A stretch of 64,000 nt of DNA, taken from contig NZ_JAGGPA010000064.1 of the NCBI RefSeq assembly GCF_018614035.1, forward strand, positions 1 through 64,000, written 5' to 3'. The notes beneath the pieces are model-generated. The model was given only the letters and a program-made list of their open reading frames with translations. It searched no databases and was not told the DNA's origin. This stretch comes from Streptomyces sp. ISL-96 (lineage in GTDB: Bacteria > Actinomycetota > Actinomycetes > Streptomycetales > Streptomycetaceae). Position numbers and translations under genes: made by a program. Of the stretch, positions 23,243 through 31,475 are shown piece by piece. How positions within the stretch are numbered: position 1 is the first letter of the stretch; the number at the start of each line of letters is the position of its first letter.

Positions 23243-24358
23243 ATGCCGCAGATCCCGGCCGGACGGTCCTACCGGATCAAGAACCAGCGCAGCAACCTCT
23301 ACATGAACGTCAGCGGCTACAGCGCCAACAACGGCCAGTATCTTGAGTTGTGGCACCTCCAGCCCCAGTCCGACAGCAATCGGCGGAGTCAGATCTGGCA
23401 TGTCTTCCCGCTCGACTTCGGCAGGTATCTGCTGGCCAACAAGGCCAGCGGTCAGGTGGTGAACGTCGCCGGGAACAGCACCAACGCCGGCCAGTATCTG
23501 GAGCAGTACCCGATCCAGCCGCTGAGCAGCCGCCCTGCCCAGCAGTGGATGCTGCATGACGTAGCCGCCGGCGCGGTGCAGATCATCAACGACAGGAGCC
23601 AGTTACTGGCGAATCTTCGCGGCTGGAGCACCGCACCGGGAGCCGTGCTCGAACAGTGGATCCCGGCCGACGCCTCGCAAGCCACCGCACAGCACTGGCT
23701 CTTCGAGGTCGAGGACGAGTACAAGCGGGTTCTCGACCTGCCCGACATCACCCACCCCGGCGTCGGGGACATCCATCGGATGACCAGCTATCAGCCGACG
23801 CCCTCCGCCAAAACCGATCCGGTCGAGGTGGGGGCGATGGCCTACCCCTTCCCGCTGGTCCAGGACCCTGCCTACGACCGGCGTCGCCAGGCACAGGAGA
23901 ACCCCTACTACATTCTGCGCCGGTACGGCTTCTGGGAGCGGGTCTACTCCTACGAGCACGGGGGAGCCTCGAACTACACCCACACAGAGAAGACGACGGT
24001 CGGGCTGACCACCACCAACGCAAAGACCGTCGAGGAAACCACCAGCATCTCGGTATCCGCCGAGGCCAGCTTCGGTTTCAAGGGAGTAGGCGCCTCCTTG
24101 AGCTCAACCATCAGCCACGAACTGAAGGTCATCACCACCCATGAGGAGGTCAAGAGCCACTCGAAGGAGGTGACCATCGAGCGGAACTATGAAGCCGGCA
24201 GGCGGGTGACCGAGGCCATCTGGTACCGCAGCGACAAGTACGTCCTGGAACGTCTCAACGGGACCACGGTCCTTGACTGGACCACCCGCGACCCCAACAC
24301 TTCCGTCGCTGATGCCTACCCTCTCCCCGCGCGGGAAGCCGGACCTCACGAGTCCTGA
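23243..24358 (+). CDS. Ricin-type lectin fused to aerolysin-like domain
   Basis: A 371-residue protein without signal peptide. Residues 5-155 form a beta-trefoil R-type lectin with three QW-like repeats (YRIKNQRSNLYMNVSG; QIWHVFPL; QQWMLHD; QHWLFEV). Residues 180-360 resemble an aerolysin/Toxin_10-type beta-rich domain: YYILRRYGFWERVYSY, then long alternating Thr/Ser/Val strands (TEKTTVGLTTTNAKTVEETT; SISVSAEASFGFKGVGAS). This is the two-domain plan of sugar-binding, pore-forming proteins. The ATG at 23243 follows AAAGGGTGG. It lies within the IS5-type unit directly before the transposase. Membrane activity is inferred from domain similarity only. Confidence 0.72.
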   Translation: MPQIPAGRSYRIKNQRSNLYMNVSGYSANNGQYLELWHLQPQSDSNRRSQIWHVFPLDFGRYLLANKASGQVVNVAGNSTNAGQYLEQYPIQPLSSRPAQQWMLHDVAAGAVQIINDRSQLLANLRGWSTAPGAVLEQWIPADASQATAQHWLFEVEDEYKRVLDLPDITHPGVGDIHRMTSYQPTPSAKTDPVEVGAMAYPFPLVQDPAYDRRRQAQENPYYILRRYGFWERVYSYEHGGASNYTHTEKTTVGLTTTNAKTVEETTSISVSAEASFGFKGVGASLSSTISHELKVITTHEEVKSHSKEVTIERNYEAGRRVTEAIWYRSDKYVLERLNGTTVLDWTTRDPNTSVADAYPLPAREAGPHES

Positions 24359-24373
24359 GGACTGCACGGCGAG

Positions 24374-25276
24374 TCAGGAGCGGAGCCAGAGGCGTACGGC
24401 AGCAACGGTCACGGTGCCGTGAAAGACGTACGCCCTCTTGTCGAAGCGCGTGGCCACGGCCCGGTGGACTTTCAACCGGTTGATCAGCCGCTCTACTTCG
24501 TTTCTGCGGGCATAGCGTGCCGGGTCAAAGCCGGTGGGCCTGCCGCCATTGCTGCCACGGCGTTGGCGGTGGGCCCGTTGGTCACGGCGTTCGGGGATGG
24601 TGTGCTTGATCTGCCGACGCCGCAGGTAACGGCGGTTGCTGCGTGATGAGTACGCTTTGTCGCCGCTCAGATGGTCTGGCCGGGTGCGGGGACGGCCGCT
24701 GGCCGAACGGGGCACGCGTATGCGTTCCAGGACCGGGATCATTTGCGGAGCGTCGCCCCATTGTCCCGGAGTGACCAGTATGGCCAACGGCCGTAGTCCG
24801 CCCTCACTGGCCAGGTGGATCTTTGTCGTCAGCCCACCACGTGAACGGCCGAGGGCTTCATCCGGGCGGTGCTGGGCGGGCCGGGTGCGCTTTCCGGCCT
24901 GTCTCGGCGCCTGCTTGCGTGCGCCAGCGGCGTGCTGGTGAGCACGGCACACGGTGGAGTCCACGCTCACCATCGACCAGTCGACGCGGCCTTCCGCGTC
25001 GGCATTGGTCTGGACGGCTCGCAGAATCCTGTCCCATGTTCCGTCCGCCGACCAGCGGCGGTGCCTGTCGTATACCGTCTTCCACTTCCCGAATCTCGTT
25101 GGCAGGTCCCGCCATGGGATACCGGTCCTCAGCCGGAACAGGATGCCGTTGATCACCTGACGATGGTTCTTCCAACGCCCGCCACGGCCAACGTTCTTCG
25201 GCAGGCAGGGCGCCAGCCGAGCCCACTCTTCGTTCGATAAGTCACCTCGCCCCACGCCGACCGGAACGATCAGCAC
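24374..25276 (-). CDS. IS5 family transposase
   Basis: A 300-residue intact DDE transposase. Conserved pieces are LSNEEWARLAPCLP near the start, GIPWRDLPTRFGKWKTVYDR, the first Asp in VSVDSTVCRAH, GGLTTKIHLA, the second Asp in LSGDKAYSS, and the final Glu region RNEVERLINRLKVHRAVATR. It starts with GTG at 25276, only 33 bases inside the right terminal repeat. The start overlaps the run-on end of the truncated hydrolase gene. Confidence 0.92.
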   Translation of the reverse strand: MLIVPVGVGRGDLSNEEWARLAPCLPKNVGRGGRWKNHRQVINGILFRLRTGIPWRDLPTRFGKWKTVYDRHRRWSADGTWDRILRAVQTNADAEGRVDWSMVSVDSTVCRAHQHAAGARKQAPRQAGKRTRPAQHRPDEALGRSRGGLTTKIHLASEGGLRPLAILVTPGQWGDAPQMIPVLERIRVPRSASGRPRTRPDHLSGDKAYSSRSNRRYLRRRQIKHTIPERRDQRAHRQRRGSNGGRPTGFDPARYARRNEVERLINRLKVHRAVATRFDKRAYVFHGTVTVAAVRLWLRS

Positions 25277-26174
25277 ACTCAGCAGTCACGCGACTCGTCG
25301 GACAGGCCCTAGGCGCCTGCTTACTGGGCCGCCCGATGCCGTGTGCACCCTGGGCGGCCGCCGTCGTGTCCGTATGGATGGTGAGGTGGGCGGTGAGGAA
25401 GTCCCGGACAGCCGGCGCCATGGTGTGCGCCAGGTCGTCGGCGGTACGCAGGTCGGCCGACACGGCGACCTGCGCCAGGTGGCCGTGCGGCAGGGCGAGG
25501 GCGACTTCTCCGGCCAGCGCTGTGGGATGCCGTACGTCGGTGCCCGGGATGATCAGCGTCGGTACAGATATCGAGCGGAGATCGGCCACGCTCCGGAAAG
25601 CCCTGTCACGGCCGATAGCGCAGGCGGCGGCGACGCTCGCGGGATCCGAGCGGGGAATGGCGTCACGCACGAGACTCCCGATGACGGGCGCCAGGCTGGG
25701 CAGAATGGGCTCCCAGGCCGCGTCGATGCCGTCGGCGATCACGCGTGTGGCGAAGCTCTCGAGGAGAGCCGCCTCGGCCTCCTTGGCCTCGTCGTCCTCG
25801 ATGTCTTCCACGCCGATGACGACCGCTGCCCGGATGCGCTGTGGGTAGGCCATGGCCGCCCGCAAGGTGATGGTTCCGCCAAGGCCGGTACCGCCGAGTG
25901 CAGCCCGGCGCAGGCCAAGGTGGTTCAAGAGCGCGTCGACATCGTCTGCGTACTGCGCCCAGGTGTGGCAGGCCGAGTCGGTGCAGCGCGATCGGCCGTA
26001 TCCGCGTACGTCGGGCACAACTACGGTGAAGCTGCCCGCGAGCAGGTGAGCCAGGGGTAACAGACTTCGGTGATCAGGACCTCCGCCGTGTAGCAGGATC
26101 AGCGTCGGCCCGCTGCCGACGGCGGTGGCGTAGAGGCGACAGCCGTCACTGCCGTCGTAGACGAATTCACGCAT
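25242..26174 (-). CDS. Alpha/beta hydrolase, 3' end replaced by IS
   Basis: An alpha/beta hydrolase of about 310 residues as it now reads. The oxyanion region is LHGGGPDH near residue 30. Where the family usually has GxSxGG the sequence reads ALGGTGLGGTITLR (about residue 95), so the nucleophile Ser is replaced by Thr. The late Asp (PGTDVRH) and His (GHLAQV) regions are present. The last 23 residues are encoded inside the IS5-type right end, so the natural C-terminus is lost. The ATG at 26174 has GGGGGA just upstream; ATG 26186 is an alternative. A CsoR-type dyad lies 54 bases upstream. Confidence 0.7.
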   Translation of the reverse strand: MREFVYDGSDGCRLYATAVGSGPTLILLHGGGPDHRSLLPLAHLLAGSFTVVVPDVRGYGRSRCTDSACHTWAQYADDVDALLNHLGLRRAALGGTGLGGTITLRAAMAYPQRIRAAVVIGVEDIEDDEAKEAEAALLESFATRVIADGIDAAWEPILPSLAPVIGSLVRDAIPRSDPASVAAACAIGRDRAFRSVADLRSISVPTLIIPGTDVRHPTALAGEVALALPHGHLAQVAVSADLRTADDLAHTMAPAVRDFLTAHLTIHTDTTAAAQGAHGIGRPSKQAPRACPTSRVTAECADRSGRRGAR

Positions 26175-26227
26175 GTAGTCCCCCATTTGTAGCTCACGCC
26201 GTGCTGACCGGTTTGAAGATTCGGTTG

Positions 26228-26242
26228 TACCCCCGAGGGGTA
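26228..26242. promoter_or_regulatory. CsoR-type operator A
   Basis: A perfect palindrome TACCCC-CGA-GGGGTA, the form bound by Cu(I)-sensing CsoR repressors. It lies between the hydrolase gene (minus) and a small plus-strand frame. Confidence 0.7.
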
Positions 26243-26252
26243 CCGTAGTGGC

Positions 26253-26417
26253 ATGCCGGTCAAGGAATTCGCCCTCAGTCGTACGGACCGACCGTGCGGA
26301 GCCTTGTGCGGGCTCGGTTCGGTGGAAGTGACGCTGCTCAAGCAGGTTTTGGGGCTCTGCTTGCGTTTGCGCGTCACGCTTTCGGGAGACTGCCCGGGGC
26401 GGCAGCACGGTAGATGA
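26253..26417 (+). CDS. Possible small protein, 54 residues
   Basis: A short open frame starting MPVKEFALSRTDRPCGALCG with four Cys in all. It has no ribosome site, but a TACCGT box overlapping CsoR operator A ends six bases before the ATG, the same leaderless layout seen before other genes of this island. Codon bias is only moderately streptomycete-like. It may be real or a relic. Confidence 0.28.
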   Translation: MPVKEFALSRTDRPCGALCGLGSVEVTLLKQVLGLCLRLRVTLSGDCPGRQHGR

Positions 26418-26424
26418 CTGCGGT

Positions 26425-26700
26425 TCAGGGACTGACGAGGCGAGCAATGGCGCGGGACGCTTCGGTGACCTTGTGCCTGGCCTCCTCGCCACCTTTGTTG
26501 GTGGCCTCGGTGACGCAGGAGCTCAGGTGCTCGTCCAGGAGAGCCACCGCGCAGCACTGGAGGGCGGCGGTCGTGCGGAGACCTGGGTGAGCACGTCAAT
26601 GCAGTAGGTGTCCTCCTCGACAAGCCTCTCCAGTCCTCGGACTTGGCCTTCAATGCGGCGCAGACGGCGGAGGACGTCGTCTTTGTGGTTCTCGTAACGG
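26425..26700 (-). pseudogene. csoR: CsoR copper-sensing repressor, degenerate
   Basis: The frame reads YENHKDDVLRRLRRIEGQVR and EEDTYCIDVLTQVSA, then shifts by one base near 26580 and continues TAALQCCAVALLDEHLSSC. All three copper ligands of the family (Cys, then His and Cys) are still encoded. There is no start codon: the 5' end runs into a 34-base palindrome and then an in-frame stop. So the gene has lost both its start and its frame. It sits just after the second copper ATPase, the usual place for csoR. Confidence 0.8.
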
Positions 26701-26734
26701 CGGCGAGGGCGGACCAGTTGGTCCGCCCTCGCCG
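26701..26734. terminator. Perfect palindrome, probable terminator
   Basis: Sixteen-base perfect arms (CGGCGAGGGCGGACCA and complement) with a two-base centre, 15 bases after the ATPase stop. It replaces the expected 5' end of csoR. Confidence 0.6.
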
Positions 26735-26748
26735 ATCAGTGTGTCCTC

Positions 26749-29009
26749 TCAGTCCGCGGCTCGGAAGCCACGCAGTCGGAGGCTGTTGCCGACGACGAAG
26801 ACCGAGGAGAAGGCCATCGCGGCGCCCGCGATCATCGGGTTGAGCAGGCCCGCCGCGGCGAGCGGCAGGGCGGCCACGTTGTAGGCGAAGGCCCAGAACA
26901 GGTTCGAGCGGATGGTGCCCAGCGTCTTGCGGGAGAGCCGGATAGCGTCGGCGGCGGCCCGCAGGTCTCCTCGTACGAGGGTCAGGTCGCCGGCCTCGAT
27001 CGCGGCGTCCGTGCCGGTGCCCATCGCCAGACCCAGGTCGGCCTGGGCGAGCGCGGCCGCGTCGTTGACACCGTCGCCGACCATGGCTACCGAACGGCCC
27101 TCCGCCTGGAGTCTCTTGACGACATCGACCTTGTCCTGCGGCATGACCTCGGCGATGACCTCGTCGATGCCGACCTCGGCGGCGACCGACTCGGCGACCG
27201 CCTTGTTGTCACCGGTCAGCAGGATGGGCGTCAGCCCCAGCGCGCGCAGCCGCTTGATCGCCTCGGCGCTGGTCACCTTAACCGCGTCCGCGACCTCGAG
27301 AACCGCGCGGGCCTCACCGTCCCAGGCCACCACGATGGCGGTCCTGCCGGCCTGCTCGGCCTCGTCCTTCGCCCGCCGCAGCGGCTCGGGCAGTTCCATG
27401 GCCCACTCGGTGAGCAGCTTCTCGCGCCCGACGAGGACGGCGTGGCCCTCGACCACGCCCTGGACGCCGAGGCCGGGGATGTTGGCGAAGTCCTCGGGGG
27501 TCGGCAGCGTGCCGACCTGGGCTGCGGCGCCGGTGGCGACGGCCTGGGCGATCGGGTGCTCGGAGGAGTGCTCCAACGCGCCCGCCAGACGCAGCACTTC
27601 GGTCTCGTCGGTGGAGTCGGCGGTGTGCACCTTCAGCAGGGTCATCTTGCCGGTGGTGACGGTGCCGGTCTTGTCCAGGACGATCGTGTCTACCTTGCGG
27701 GTGGTCTCCAGGACCTCAGGCCCCTTGATGAGGATGCCGAGCTGGGCGCCGCGCCCGGTGCCGACCATGAGGGCGGTCGGGGTGGCCAGGCCCAGGGCGC
27801 AGGGGCAGGCGATGATCAGGACGGCGACGGCGGCGGTGAACGCGGCCGTCAGACCGGCACCGGAGCCGAGCCAGAAGCCGAGCGTGCCGAGCGCCAGGGC
27901 GATGACGATCGGCACGAACACCCCGGAGATCTTGTCGGCCAGGCGCTGGGCGGCGGCCTTGCCGTTCTGGGCGTCCTCGACCAGCTTGGCCATCCGGGCC
28001 AGCTGGGTGTCGGCGCCGACGCGGGTTGCCTCGACGACCAGCCGGCCTCCGGCGTTCAGCGTCGCGCCGGTGACGGAGCCCCCGACGGATACCTCGACGG
28101 GGACGGACTCGCCGGTGAGCATGGACGCGTCCACGGCAGAGGAGCCCTCCACGACCGTGCCGTCGGTGGCGATCTTCTCGCCGGGGCGCACCAGGAAGCG
28201 GTCGCCGACCTGCAAATCAGCTGTGGGAACGGTGACTTCACGGCCACCGCGGAGCACCGTGACCTCCTTTGCGCCGAGCTCCATGAGCGCCTTGAGCGCG
28301 GCGCCCGCCTTGCGCTTGGAGCGGGCCTCGAAGTACCGACCGGCCAGGATGAAGGCGGTGACGCCCGCCGCGGCCTCGAGGTAGATGTTCCCCGCACCGT
28401 CCGTGCGGGCGATCGTGAACTCGAAGGGGTGCGTCATCCCCGGCGTACCGGCGGTCCCGAAAAACAGCGCCCACAGCGACCAGAGGAACGCAGCGGTCGT
28501 GCCGACCGAGATCAGCGTGTCCATCGTGGCCGCGCCGTGCTTGGCGTTGGTCCAGGCGGCGCGGTGGAAGGGCCAGGCCGCATAGGTGACCACGGGCGCG
28601 GCCAGGGTGAGCGAGAGCCACTGCCAGTACTCGATCTGGAGCGCCGGGATCATCGCCATCGCGATGACGGGCACGGCGAGGGCAGTGGCGGTGATCAGCC
28701 GCTGCCTGAGCGGCCGCAGCTCCTCGTCGCTATTTCCTCGTCGGAAGGGCCACCACCGTCGCCGCTCTCGTCGCGTGGCGGGGTGGGCTCCTGGGCGGTG
28801 TAGCCGGTCGCCTCGACGGTGGCGATCAGGTCCTCGACGGCGATGTCGTCGGCGAAGGTGACCTTGGCCTTCTCGGTGGCGTAGTTGACGGTCGCCTCGA
28901 CACCGTCCATCCGGTTCAGCTTCTTCTCGATACGCGCCGCGCACGAGGCGCAGGTCATGCCGCCGATGGCGAGCTCGACCTGGGCGGCGCCGGAGGTGGT
29001 GGTCGTCAT
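26749..29009 (-). pseudogene. copA2: Second copper P1B-1 ATPase, frameshifted
   Basis: All parts of a copper ATPase are present: HMA domain with GGMTCASC starting at ATG 29009, CPC in IIACPCALGLATP, DKTGT, SEHP, GDGVND, and the P1B-1 signature AYN plus MAFSS. The HMA domain and the rest are in different frames. The break is at 28721-28742, where the 8-base sequence TCCTCGTC is repeated 14 bases apart; removing one 14-base unit restores the frame at SDEELRPLRQRL. Either this is a true loss of function, or two products result, or the assembly has an error. It is closely similar to the ATPase at 18734. Confidence 0.85.
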
Positions 29010-29099
29010 TTCCTGCTCCTCGTTCGGGCGGGGTTCGGGGGCCGGGGCCCGGGCTGTACGGACGGGCCCCAGCCGCCGGGGTGGAACTGTTACCACTTG

Positions 29100-29390
29100 T
29101 CAGACGCGGCCAGTGAGCTCGTAGCCGACGTCGTCGACCGCCGCGGCGATCGCGGCGTCGTCCGGCTCGCCGCCCGTGGTCACAGTCACGAGACCGCCGG
29201 CGACATCGACGTCTATGGAGAGGACGCCCGCGAGCTCGCCGACCGACTTGGTGATGGCGGTCTTGCAGTGGCCGCACGTCATGCCGGACACGCGGTACGT
29301 GGTGGCGGTGGTCTCGGCGACAACGGTGGCGGTCGTGGACTCGCCGGCGTTCGTCGAGCAGCTGCCGTCAGGAGTACAGCAGGAACCCAT
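29100..29390 (-). CDS. copZ: Copper chaperone (CopZ-like HMA protein)
   Basis: A 96-residue protein with one HMA domain and motif GMTCGHCK near residues 36-43. The N-terminus has extra Cys (MGSCCTPDGSCS), an added potential metal site not usual for CopZ. GGAGGAAGAC precedes the ATG at 29390. It heads the minus-strand unit with the second ATPase, 90 bases downstream. CsoR-type operator B overlaps its -10 box, so it should be switched on by copper. Confidence 0.88.
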   Translation of the reverse strand: MGSCCTPDGSCSTNAGESTTATVVAETTATTYRVSGMTCGHCKTAITKSVGELAGVLSIDVDVAGGLVTVTTGGEPDDAAIAAAVDDVGYELTGRV

Positions 29391-29420
29391 GTCTTCCTCC
29401 TCGGTGGATCAGGCGAGTGT

Positions 29421-29442
29421 TTATACCCTGGGGGGGTATTAA
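29421..29442 (-). promoter_or_regulatory. CsoR-type operator B in the copZ promoter
   Basis: An imperfect dyad (TATACCC and GGGGTATTA around a G-rich centre). On the minus strand it overlaps TATAAA, the probable -10 box, about 30 bases before the copZ ATG. Confidence 0.6.
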
Positions 29443-29495
29443 GTTGTGGTTCATGTATACCCGCCTCACGTATAGGGCGCAAGTGCCGCCCCCAC

Positions 29496-29523
29496 CTGAC
29501 CTACTACCCCCTAGGGGTATGGT
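29496..29523 (+). promoter_or_regulatory. Promoter with CsoR-type operator C
   Basis: CTGACC (29496-29501) and TATGGT (29518-29523) are 16 bases apart, and the palindrome TACCCC-CTA-GGGGTA (29505-29519) fills the spacer. It drives the secreted protein gene at 29561. Confidence 0.75.
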
Positions 29524-29560
29524 GACGTGCATCGAAAGGTTACCTGTGTACGGAGCAGCC

Positions 29561-30542
29561 ATGAACACTGGAGTGAAAGTCACCGCCTTCGCCGCCGCGC
29601 TCGCCGCGACCTTCGGGACCGCGGGTCGGCAATGGCGTGGGTCCCGTGGACGATCCGGGGAAGGCGGAGCATGGGCAGCACGCGGCGGCACAGAAGGGGC
29701 GGAAGGAAGCCGACGGTCACGACGGTCACGGCGGCCACGACGAGGGCGCCGCGGCGGCCCCGGCCGCCGGCGGACTACAGGTCTCTGAGGGCGGCTACAC
29801 GCTGGCGCTCGAAACGCCGAGGCCGGCTGTCGGGCAGAGCGTCCTCAGGCTCTCGATCAAGGATGGCAGTGGCCGGAAGGTCATCGCCTACAAGACCGAG
29901 CACGGCAAGAAACTGCATTTCGTCGTGGCCTCTCGCGACCTCGCCGTCTACCGCCACCTGCACCCCGTGCTGGCCGCGGACGGCATCTGGTCGACGCCGG
30001 TGGACCTGCCCGCCGCAGCCGGCTACAAGGCGTTCGCCGACTTCCATCCGGCGGCCAAGGACGCCAAGGGCGTCACGCTCGGGGTCGACCTCTCGGTGCC
30101 GGGCGCTTACGCGCCGAAGGCGCTGCTGGCCGCCGCGTCCACGGCCACCGTGGACGGCTATCAGGTCGCGCTGGGCGGCACCCATGCCCCGGGCAAGCAG
30201 GGCAAGCTGAAGCTGACGGTCAGCAAGGGCGGCAAGCCGGTCACCGATCTGGAGCCGTACCTCGGGGCGTACGGACACCTCGTCGCCCTGCGCGACGGCG
30301 ACCTCGCCTACCTCCACGTCCACCCCAACGGTGAACCCGGCGACGGCACCACCAAGCCCGGTCCGGCGGTCTCCTTCACCGCGACCGCACCCAGCTCCTC
30401 GTCCTACCGCCTCTTCCTCGACTTCAAGCACAACGGCACCGTCCACACCGCGGCCTTCACCGTCCAGGCCGACGAACCCACAGGCACCACTCGGCCTGCC
30501 GAGGCTGCGACCGAGCACGAAGCCGACAGCCACCAGCACTGA
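29561..30542 (+). pseudogene. Secreted His-rich metal-associated protein, frameshifted
   Basis: The signal peptide (MNTGVKVTAFAAALAATFGT) is in one frame and the mature protein in the next. One extra base in a G run near 29625 separates them; removing it joins GTA to VGNGVGPVDDP. The mature part of about 300 residues begins with a His-rich segment (HDGHGGHDEG) and contains two beta-rich domains, including LEPYLGAYGHLVALRDGD and LAYLHVHPNGE, and ends HEADSHQH. A shortened version could start at GTG 29637 but would lack export. The conserved HVHP region and the CsoR-type promoter indicate extracellular copper handling. Assembly error remains possible. Confidence 0.65.
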
Positions 30543-30543
30543 C

Positions 30544-30584
30544 GGCCACGAGTACGAGTCGGCTGTCGGCTCGTACTCGTGGCC
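30544..30584. terminator. Strong terminator
   Basis: Perfect 15-base arms (GGCCACGAGTACGAG and complement) with an 11-base loop, starting two bases after the stop of the secreted protein gene. Confidence 0.85.
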
Positions 30585-30821
30585 CCTCGCCGAACGACCT
30601 GACCGTAGGGCTGCCGCATCCCCCGCAGGATGACCTCGGCCCCCGGGGCCCATCCGACCGGAAGGCCGGGCCGGGTCACTTCGAGCGGCGAGTTGTGACC
30701 AGGCGAGCCGGGCTGGGCAGTCGCGGGGCACCACTCGAGGCACCGCACCATGCCCGCGTCGATGCCTGGCTGGACAGGCCAGAACCAAGGCGGTGCGCCG
30801 CAGGCGTCGCTGCCGCTGGCG

Positions 30822-31388
30822 TCAGTGGTAGGCGTGGACGACGGCGTGGCCCTTGCCGCGGCCGATCAACCACTTGTTCACCGGCGTGGTGATGACGAAC
30901 GCGACGGCGAAGCCGCCGAGGAGCGCGCCCCAGAAGAGCCCGTCGGTCAGGTGGGCGTCCATCGCGCCGGGGGTGAAGGCGATGATCAGGTTGTCCACCA
31001 GCTCCATGACTGCGATGGAGATGGTGTCGGCGGCGAGCGCCGTCCGGATGGCGGCCTTCAGGCCGAGACCCGCCTTGCGTATCGCGTACATGGTGAAGGA
31101 GTAGCCGAAGAGAAACGCCAGCGTGATTGCCAGCACCATTGTCTGGGCGTTGCCCCAGCCCAGCGCGGTGCCAATGACCATGCCCAGGATCTCGCCGATC
31201 GCGCAGCCAGTCAGGCAGTGGGCTGTTGCCTGCGCGGCGGTTCCCCATGAAGCACCACCGGCCTGGTGACCGCTGTGATCATGTCCGGCGTGATCATGCC
31301 CGGTGTGGTCGTGTGCGGCATGTGTCTGTTCCTTGTCCTGGGAGCCGGAGGCGCTGGCGTGATGAGCGGTGTGGTCCATGTGATCCAT
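30822..31388 (-). CDS. DUF4396 membrane protein
   Basis: A 188-residue protein. The N-terminal 50 residues are extremely His-rich (DHTGHDHAGHDHSGHQ). Four helices follow, with the family motif ATAHCLTGCAIGEILG near residue 55, where Cys and His could bind metal in the membrane, and a central MELVDNLI. The ATG at 31388 follows AGGGGAGAA. The protein probably takes part in metal handling at the membrane; substrate unknown. Confidence 0.85.
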   Translation of the reverse strand: MDHMDHTAHHASASGSQDKEQTHAAHDHTGHDHAGHDHSGHQAGGASWGTAAQATAHCLTGCAIGEILGMVIGTALGWGNAQTMVLAITLAFLFGYSFTMYAIRKAGLGLKAAIRTALAADTISIAVMELVDNLIIAFTPGAMDAHLTDGLFWGALLGGFAVAFVITTPVNKWLIGRGKGHAVVHAYH

Positions 31389-31475
31389 GACGTTCTCCCC
31401 TTCGCCTATTCCTGCTGTGCCGGCCGGTGGCGCACGGCACAGCACAGGAGGTGATCACGAATTGTGGAGCTGCGG

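Larger units (their letters stand above)
22444..25309. mobile_element. IS5-type unit carrying passenger genes
   Basis: The left end GGGTCTGTCCGA at 22444 and the right end, read on the minus strand from 25309, GGGCCTGTCCGA, match at 16 of the first 20 positions by eye. Both are flanked by TA (22442-22443 and 25310-25311), as expected of a target duplication. The right end is 33 bases from the transposase start, but no matching end follows the transposase stop at 24374. The unit therefore seems to include the genes at 22558 and 23243. A third similar end (GGGCATGTCTGA, also after TA) at 22963 is an alternative left boundary. Confidence 0.6.

Noticed and set aside
26187..26492. N-terminal extension of the alpha/beta hydrolase frame to 26492
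   Set aside because: The extension crosses the CsoR-type operator and has no conserved sequence, whereas ATG 26174 has a good ribosome site.
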